A DNA stretch of 64,000 bases from Microtetraspora malaysiensis (GTDB lineage Bacteria; Actinomycetota; Actinomycetes; Streptosporangiales; Streptosporangiaceae): NCBI RefSeq assembly GCF_001528665.1, contig NZ_BBYJ01000017.1, forward strand, positions 286,828 through 350,827, read 5' to 3'. The notes below the pieces were generated by a model. That model had not been told where the DNA came from, made no database searches, and saw only the letters and a program-made list of their open reading frames with translations. Position numbers and translations under genes: made by a program. Positions within the stretch are counted from its first letter, which is position 1. Each line of letters opens with the position of its first letter. Shown here piece after piece: positions 59,640 through 64,000 of the stretch.

Positions 59640-59870
59640 CGGGAAGCCGCTGGCATCCGCGGGCTGCGGAGGTCCCCCAGCCACCGGGCGAACCGGGTTA
59701 AAGAGGTCCGAAAACGACAGCAGACGGCGTCCCTGGGAGGGGACGCCGTCGCCAGTACGTCGCACCGGGTTACCAAGCGTGCACCTGTATTTGTCGGGGC
59801 GGGACAAGCCCATCCCGACACGCCTCCCGCGGCTGGTCGCGCGTGGGTACCCGGCGGCCGTACCCGGGCA
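59640..59870 (+). other. Structured intergenic region, unassigned
   Basis: Three stems are evident: GACGGCGTCCC (59723-59733)/GGGACGCCGTC (59740-59750), TGTCGGG (59793-59799)/CCCGACA (59815-59821), and GGGTAC (59845-59850)/GTACCC (59860-59865). The first part has AACCGGGTT-like repeats (59691 and 59764). The density of stems, absent coding and conserved neighbours suggest an RNA element; I could not fit it to a known family. Confidence 0.4.
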
Positions 59871-60235
59871 CTAGGCCCGTCTTCACCTTTCTACGTCGGA
59901 TTTCCGTACATGGGAACCCCTCGGGCCAAGACCTTTACCGACGATCGCGAACGGACACGAGGGGATGCGCGGATGCGCTCTTGCCCTTAGGGATATTGGA
60001 TCGTTACATACGTTTTTGATCACATTGTGTGATCGTTTTAGGTCGCGAATTGACAACGGCTGTGGAGAGACAGGGGGCATCGAGGGAAAGAAACCCGCCG
60101 AATCGGGCGATTGGTGCTCGACGCGGCTGCCGAGATCGGGCAGCATACGGTGGTGACTCTCATTACACAGAGTTGACCTGCCGGTGGGGCGCGCTTGGCG
60201 ACTCCCTTGCCAGGCCATGGGCAACTGTTGAAAGC
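59871..60235. other. AT-richer promoter-like intergenic region
   Basis: About 365 bp without a gene, less GC-rich than its surroundings. It holds the palindrome at 60018-60034, TTGACA at 60050-60055 and TTGACC at 60173-60178. A promoter for 6C RNA or the ssd operon is expected here, but I could not place a clear -10. Confidence 0.5.
60018..60034. promoter_or_regulatory. Palindrome GATCACA-TTG-TGTGATC
   Basis: Perfect 7-bp arms around TTG in an AT-rich stretch, about 220 bp upstream of 6C RNA. It has GTGTGATC halves reminiscent of Crp half-sites but in the opposite arrangement to the TGTGA-N6-TCACA consensus. Binding protein unknown. Confidence 0.5.
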
Positions 60236-60325
60236 TTTCTTCCGAATACGGGTCCGGCCTACCCCCCCAGTGCCGGACCGGTAGGCGACCCCCGCTCTCC
60301 CCCCCGGCGGGGGTCGCCCCTTTTG
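60236..60325 (+). ncRNA. 6C small RNA
   Basis: Two hairpins each present seven C in the loop: stem GGTCCGGC (60251-60258)/GCCGGACC (60272-60279) with C7 at 60262-60268, and GGCGACCCCCG (60284-60294)/CGGGGGTCGCC (60308-60318) with C7 at 60299-60305. A TTTT tail at 60321-60324 follows. This is the 6C RNA pattern (mycobacterial B11/ncRv13660c). It lies just upstream of ssd, as in M. tuberculosis. The 5' end is approximate. Confidence 0.88.
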
Positions 60326-60485
60326 GTGTCGATCTCGCCCAGACCTGCCGCGTGAACGGCCGGCGTGGCCGCGCCCGCTCTCCTTCGAGTCCACAGGGGA
60401 CGAGTTATCCCCAGAACGCCGTTCGGTGAGGCTGGGGGTGGTGCCGTACTCGCAAGGTGGTCTTCCTGCCAGGAGGGAGACTGCC

Positions 60486-61526
60486 ATGCACCGGCCGCTG
60501 GCCATCACAGACGATCAGGAACTCCTCGACGACCTCCTCCGCATCGCCGCGGCGGCCGGAGTCGAGCTCGATGTCGCGCACGCCGCGGCGCACGCCCGGC
60601 CGTACTGGAGCGGCGCGCCGCTGGTCCTCGTCGGCGGCGACCTGGCGGACGCGCTCGCCGCCACCGGCCCGCCCCGGCGGCCGGACGTGCTGCTGGTGAC
60701 ACGCGGTTCGGACGATCCGTCGATGTGGCGGCGATGCGTCGCCGTCGGCGCGCGGGCGGTGGTCGAGCTGCCCCAGGCCGAACGGCTCCTGGTCGACGAG
60801 CTGGGCGAGGCGGTCGAGCCCGTGAGCAGAGCGGGCACTGTCATGTGCGTCTCGAGTGGCGGAGGCGGCGCCGGCGCGACCGTCCTGGCGGCGTCATTGG
60901 CCCTGACGGCCTCACGGCGCGGGCTTCGAACCCTCCTGGTGGACGCCGATCCGCTGGGCGGCGGCATCGACGTGGTCCTCGGCGAGGAAGAGGCGACCGG
61001 AGCCCGCTGGCCGGACATCGCGGGCAGAGAGGGGCGGGTCAGCTTCGCGGCGCTTCAGGACGCGCTGCCCACCTTCGGCGAGCTGACCGTGCTGTCCTGG
61101 CATCGCGGGGAGCCCGCCGCCGTCCCGGCCCAGGCCATGCGGGCCGTGCTCGACGCCGCCCGGCGCGGCTGCGACCTGGTCGTCACCGATCTGCCGCGCC
61201 ACCTGGGCGGCGCCGAGACGGAGGCGCTGTCCCGGGCCGCTGCCACGCTGGTCGTCGTCCGTTCCGACGTACGCGGCGTGCTCGCCGCCGGGCAGGTCCT
61301 GGCGCAGCTCCGCCGCCACACCGCGGACCTCCGGCTGGTGGTGCGCCCCGGCGCCCTCGCCCCCGAGGTCGTCGCGGCCTCTCTCGGCGTGCCGGAGGTC
61401 GGCGTGCTGCCGGATCAGCGGGGCCTCGCCCACGCGCTCGACCGGGGCGCGCCGCCCCCGCTGGGCCGTACGCCCCTGGGCCGGCTCTGCTCGGACCTGC
61501 TCGACACCCTGGTGGAGGCATCGTGA
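60486..61526 (+). CDS. ssd: Septum site-determining protein Ssd / CpaE (TadZ)-like ATPase
   Basis: A 346-residue protein from ATG 60486 (GGAGGGAG upstream). The N-terminal receiver-like domain (residues 1-110) precedes a MinD/ParA-type domain with a deviant Walker A (SSGGGGAGATVLA, near 124), VDADPLGGG and DLPRHLGG. In actinobacteria it is the first gene of a Tad-like operon; the M. tuberculosis version is Rv3660c. It probably localises the Tad machinery. It overlaps tadA by 4 bp (GTGA). Confidence 0.9.
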   Translation: MHRPLAITDDQELLDDLLRIAAAAGVELDVAHAAAHARPYWSGAPLVLVGGDLADALAATGPPRRPDVLLVTRGSDDPSMWRRCVAVGARAVVELPQAERLLVDELGEAVEPVSRAGTVMCVSSGGGGAGATVLAASLALTASRRGLRTLLVDADPLGGGIDVVLGEEEATGARWPDIAGREGRVSFAALQDALPTFGELTVLSWHRGEPAAVPAQAMRAVLDAARRGCDLVVTDLPRHLGGAETEALSRAAATLVVVRSDVRGVLAAGQVLAQLRRHTADLRLVVRPGALAPEVVAASLGVPEVGVLPDQRGLAHALDRGAPPPLGRTPLGRLCSDLLDTLVEAS

Positions 61527-62776
61527 GCGCGCGTGCCGGGCAGACGGTTCCGTACGGCTCGACGCAGACGGCGGCGACACGGCCGGCCGAGCCGCGGGGG
61601 GTGAGCGAGCCGCCGTCCGATCCCATGGTCGCCCCGGATCTCGTCGAGGCGGTGCGGGTCCGGCTCGCCCGTTCAGGACTGGAGCCGACCGCGGCCAGGG
61701 TGGCGGCCGCACTCAGAGCTGAGCGAGCGGTGCTCGGAGACGCCGAGGTGCTGGCCATCGCACGCACCCTGCGCGCCGATCTCATCGGCGCGGGGCCGCT
61801 CGAAGGGCTCCTCGCCGAGCCGGATGTCACCGACGTGCTGGTCAACGGGGCGCGAGAGGTGTGGATCGACGACGGTCGGGGGCTGCGGCGCACCTCCGTC
61901 ACCTTTTCCGGCGACGAGGAGGTCCGTCGCCTCGCCCAGCGGCTCGCCGCGGCGGCCGGTCGCCGACTGGACGACGCCAGCCCGTACGTGGACGCCAGGC
62001 TGGCCGGCGGTGTCCGGCTGCACGCCGTGCTCCCTCCGATCGCGCCGGACGGCCCCTGCATGTCGCTTCGGCTCCCGTCGCGCCGCACGTTCACGCTTGA
62101 GGAACTCGTCCCCGGCATCGGGGCGGCGGTGCTGCGCGAGATCCTGGCCGCGCGGCTCGCCTTCCTCGTCTCGGGAGGCACCGGCACGGGCAAGACCACC
62201 CTGCTTTCGGCCATGCTGTCTCTCGCCGACCCGGGCGAGCGGCTCCTGCTCGTCGAGGACTCCGCCGAGCTGCGACCTCGGCATCCTCATGTCGTACGCC
62301 TGGAAACCCGGCCGCCCAACCTCGAAGGCGCGGGCGGCGTGATCCTCCGTGATCTCGTACGGCAGGCGCTCCGCATGCGGCCGGATCGTCTGGTGGTCGG
62401 AGAGGTGCGGGGAGCCGAGGTCGTGGATCTCCTGGCCGCGCTCAACACGGGGCATGAGGGCGGATGCGGGACGCTCCACGCGAACGCGGCGACGGATGTG
62501 CCGGCCCGGTTGGAGGCTCTCGCCTGCGCGGCCGGGCTGTCCAGGGAGGCGGTGCACAGCCAGCTCGCGGCCGCGCTCGACGTGGTCGTCCATCTCGTCC
62601 GCGATCCCGGATCCGGACAACGTAGGGTCGCCGAGATCTGCGTCCTGGAGCGCGACGCCTCCGGCCTGGTGACCGCCGTTCCCGCCCTGACCTTCGGCTC
62701 CGACGGCAGTGTGGCGTCCGGTGCCGCGGCTCCGGGGCTCGCGGCCCGATGCCCGGGGCTCTCATGGGCGTCGTAA
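61523..62776 (+). CDS. tadA: TadA/CpaF secretion ATPase
   Basis: A 417-residue type II/IV secretion ATPase from GTG 61523, coupled to ssd by GTGA. It has Walker A GGTGTGKTT at 218-226, the Asp box LLVEDSAEL, Walker B MRPDRLVVGEVRG and the His box THEGGCGTLHANAA-like segment. It powers pilus or secretion assembly as a hexamer. TadB overlaps its 3' end. Confidence 0.94.
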   Translation: MSARAGQTVPYGSTQTAATRPAEPRGVSEPPSDPMVAPDLVEAVRVRLARSGLEPTAARVAAALRAERAVLGDAEVLAIARTLRADLIGAGPLEGLLAEPDVTDVLVNGAREVWIDDGRGLRRTSVTFSGDEEVRRLAQRLAAAAGRRLDDASPYVDARLAGGVRLHAVLPPIAPDGPCMSLRLPSRRTFTLEELVPGIGAAVLREILAARLAFLVSGGTGTGKTTLLSAMLSLADPGERLLLVEDSAELRPRHPHVVRLETRPPNLEGAGGVILRDLVRQALRMRPDRLVVGEVRGAEVVDLLAALNTGHEGGCGTLHANAATDVPARLEALACAAGLSREAVHSQLAAALDVVVHLVRDPGSGQRRVAEICVLERDASGLVTAVPALTFGSDGSVASGAAAPGLAARCPGLSWAS

Positions 62777-63471
62777 CCGTGCTGGCCGCGGTGCTCGCCG
62801 TATGGGTCTGGACCGGCTCGGGCACGGGCGCTGTTCGTCTGGCCGGGCTTGTCGGTGCCGATCGTCCGGCCCCGAGACGCCTGCCCGCCCTGTTCGACCG
62901 GCCCCGTCCAGATCGCCAGGCCGCGGCCTGGCGCGCGCTCTCCATCGAGCTCTGCCAGGGCGTCGTGGCCGAACTCGCCGCCGGCGGCACGCCAGGCGAA
63001 GCGCTGTCGCGCGCCGTCGCCGCGCTCACCCCTCCGGACGCGGCCGCGCTCAGACCGGTGGCCGCGGTCGCCAGAGACGGGGGCGACGTCGCCGCCGCTC
63101 TGCTCCGTGTCGTCCCACCCAGAGGAGGCGAGGGCCTCGTACGGCTCGCCGCCTGCTGGCGGGTCAGCGTCGCCACCGGCGGTGGCCTGGCCGCGCTTGT
63201 GGAGCGCCTCGGCGGGTCGTTGCGCGAGGCGGAGGCCCACAGGCAGGACCTTGACGCCCAACTGGCCGGTCCCCGGGCCACCGCTCGCCTCCTCGCCGTC
63301 CTGCCCGCGCTCGGCCTGCTGATGGCCGCCGGGCTCGGCATGAGCCCCTTGACATTTCTCCTCAGCGAGCCGGCCGGGATCGGATGCCTCGTCACCGGGC
63401 TCGTCCTGGACGGCGTCGGCGTGTGGTGGACCAACCGGCTCGTCGCCCGCGCGGCAGAGGCGTCCCCATGA
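62749..63471 (+). CDS. tadB: TadB-like type II secretion F-family membrane protein
   Basis: A 240-residue protein from ATG 62749 (overlaps tadA by 28 bp; ATG 62764 is an alternative). An N-terminal membrane helix (residues 6-22) is followed by the T2SS-F helical domain (ELCQGVVAELAAGGTPGEALSRA, VARDGGDVAAALL) and two C-terminal membrane helices. It is the inner-membrane platform for TadA. The next gene starts 107 bp downstream. Confidence 0.88.
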   Translation: MPGALMGVVTVLAAVLAVWVWTGSGTGAVRLAGLVGADRPAPRRLPALFDRPRPDRQAAAWRALSIELCQGVVAELAAGGTPGEALSRAVAALTPPDAAALRPVAAVARDGGDVAAALLRVVPPRGGEGLVRLAACWRVSVATGGGLAALVERLGGSLREAEAHRQDLDAQLAGPRATARLLAVLPALGLLMAAGLGMSPLTFLLSEPAGIGCLVTGLVLDGVGVWWTNRLVARAAEASP

Positions 63472-63577
63472 CTGCGCGGATTACGGCGTCTCTCACGTCG
63501 CATCGGCCTTCTCCCCCAAATCGAGGTGGACGTTTCCCAAGGCGGAGAAGAGGCGACTACGAGGCGGGAGTAGGCAC

Positions 63578-64000
63578 ATGGCGACGTTGATCGCCGTCGC
63601 CTTCGCCGCGCTCGCCGTGATCGCATGGCCTGCGCGCGTCCCTCCCTCCGACAGGTTGCGGGCGATCGCGACCGGGGAGACGAGGCGAAGAAACGACGGC
63701 GGAGAGACCGGAGAGTTCGGATCACCCCTGGGATCGATCCGCGCTGAGGCGGGAGCGGAAGGCGATACGAAGGCCGTCTCCGCGAGCCGGCTTCGCGGGC
63801 TGGCGATCGCCGTTCCGGCGGGCGTGGTCGCGTTCTTCATGTTCGGTGGAGCTCCCGGCATGGTCGCCGGCGTTCTGGCCGCCGGGGGCGCATGGGTGAT
63901 CGCGCGCAGGCGTGAGTCGGCCGATGTCCGCCGTCGTCGTGAACGTATGGCGGCAGACCTCCCGTTCGCGGTGGACCTCATGGTGGCGTGCCTGCGCGCC
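63578..64000 (+). CDS. tadC: TadC-like type II secretion F-family membrane protein, N-terminal part
   Basis: From ATG 63578 (GGGAG six bases upstream), 141 codons open to the window edge. A short N-terminal membrane helix (residues 2-15) is followed by a charged linker and a helix pair (LAIAVPAGVVAFFMFGGAPGMVAGVLAAGGAWV), then RERMAADLPFAVDLMVACLRA, the start of the T2SS-F domain. It completes the ssd-tadA-tadB-tadC order. Confidence 0.85.
   Translation, partial: MATLIAVAFAALAVIAWPARVPPSDRLRAIATGETRRRNDGGETGEFGSPLGSIRAEAGAEGDTKAVSASRLRGLAIAVPAGVVAFFMFGGAPGMVAGVLAAGGAWVIARRRESADVRRRRERMAADLPFAVDLMVACLRA

Noticed and set aside
59640-59870. c-di-AMP (ydaO) riboswitch
   Set aside because: Fragments like GGGGGACC on the reverse strand and CCGAAAACGACAGC on the plus strand resemble parts of the consensus, but the order and the GGGTGAATC element do not fit, and no suitable gene follows.
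60018-60034. Canonical Crp site
   Set aside because: The halves are arranged TCACA-TTG-TGTGA, opposite to TGTGA-N6-TCACA, with the wrong spacing.
63468-63590. 40-residue frame starting in an ATGA overlap with tadB
   Set aside because: It is Arg-rich without hydrophobic or domain signal, overlaps tadC, and no such gene is known in Tad operons; the ATGA is probably chance.

Overview
The window is high-GC DNA with an unmistakable actinobacterial gene set: WblA, an ECF sigma factor with a CU044_5270-type partner, LytR-CpsA-Psr proteins, a Crp/Nth/MarP block, Acs, a 6C small RNA and an Ssd-TadA-TadB-TadC cluster. Gene order from about 38.6 to 64 kb (metallophosphoesterase, YqeY, class A PBP, wblA, two ArsA-like ATPases, RidA, NUDIX, MBL, Crp, Nth, MarP, NhaA, Acs, Ssd/Tad) resembles the conserved chromosome core of Streptomyces and Streptosporangiales. 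I infer a Streptosporangiales-like or related filamentous actinomycete; the species cannot be fixed from this sequence alone.

Region 1 (1-16.4 kb) is a mixed stretch: an alpha/beta hydrolase and divergent TetR sharing a palindromic operator, acetyltransferases, a small membrane protein, a PoxB-like pyruvate oxidase, an ArsR-SRPBCC pair, a MurJ-type flippase, an ECF sigma/anti-sigma-like pair, a proline-rich/DUF4239 pair, an AarF-like kinase, and a second aspartyl-tRNA synthetase preceded by a T-box leader whose antiterminator-type hairpin is well formed.

Region 2 (16.4-21.1 kb) is the most system-like block: LCP protein, divergent tatB-tatA-arsR, and a second LCP protein. Each of the three promoter regions carries the same 16-bp element TTGCNNNATTGCGCAA, oriented the same way relative to the gene it precedes. 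This looks like one small envelope regulon, probably under the local ArsR repressor. A 30-residue hydrophobic ORF lies divergent to the second LCP gene across the third site.

Region 3 (21.2-28.6 kb) holds regulator-target pairs with visible operators (TetR/DUF4267, TetR/rhodanese, MerR/serine hydrolase), then an isolated mycosin-like protease with a membrane partner, and a LuxR-type regulator.

Region 4 (28.7-38.6 kb) is accessory. It has two copies of a copper-type module (His-rich YtkA-like protein plus AhpD-like protein), a CsoR with all three Cu ligands, three CsoR-type operators, a degraded CopA metal-binding domain, a beta-lactamase remnant, and integration scars at tRNA-Pro: a 35-nt copy of the tRNA 3' end flanked by paired short repeats, and a duplicated terminator hairpin.

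Region 5 (38.6-64 kb) is ordinary core chromosome: cell-wall synthesis, WblA, ArsA-like ATPases, nucleotide and DNA repair enzymes, the Crp regulator, the MarP-like protease, NhaA, Acs, a degenerate Fic-like protein, an unassigned structured intergenic region, the 6C RNA, and the start of a Tad pilus/secretion operon that runs off the window.
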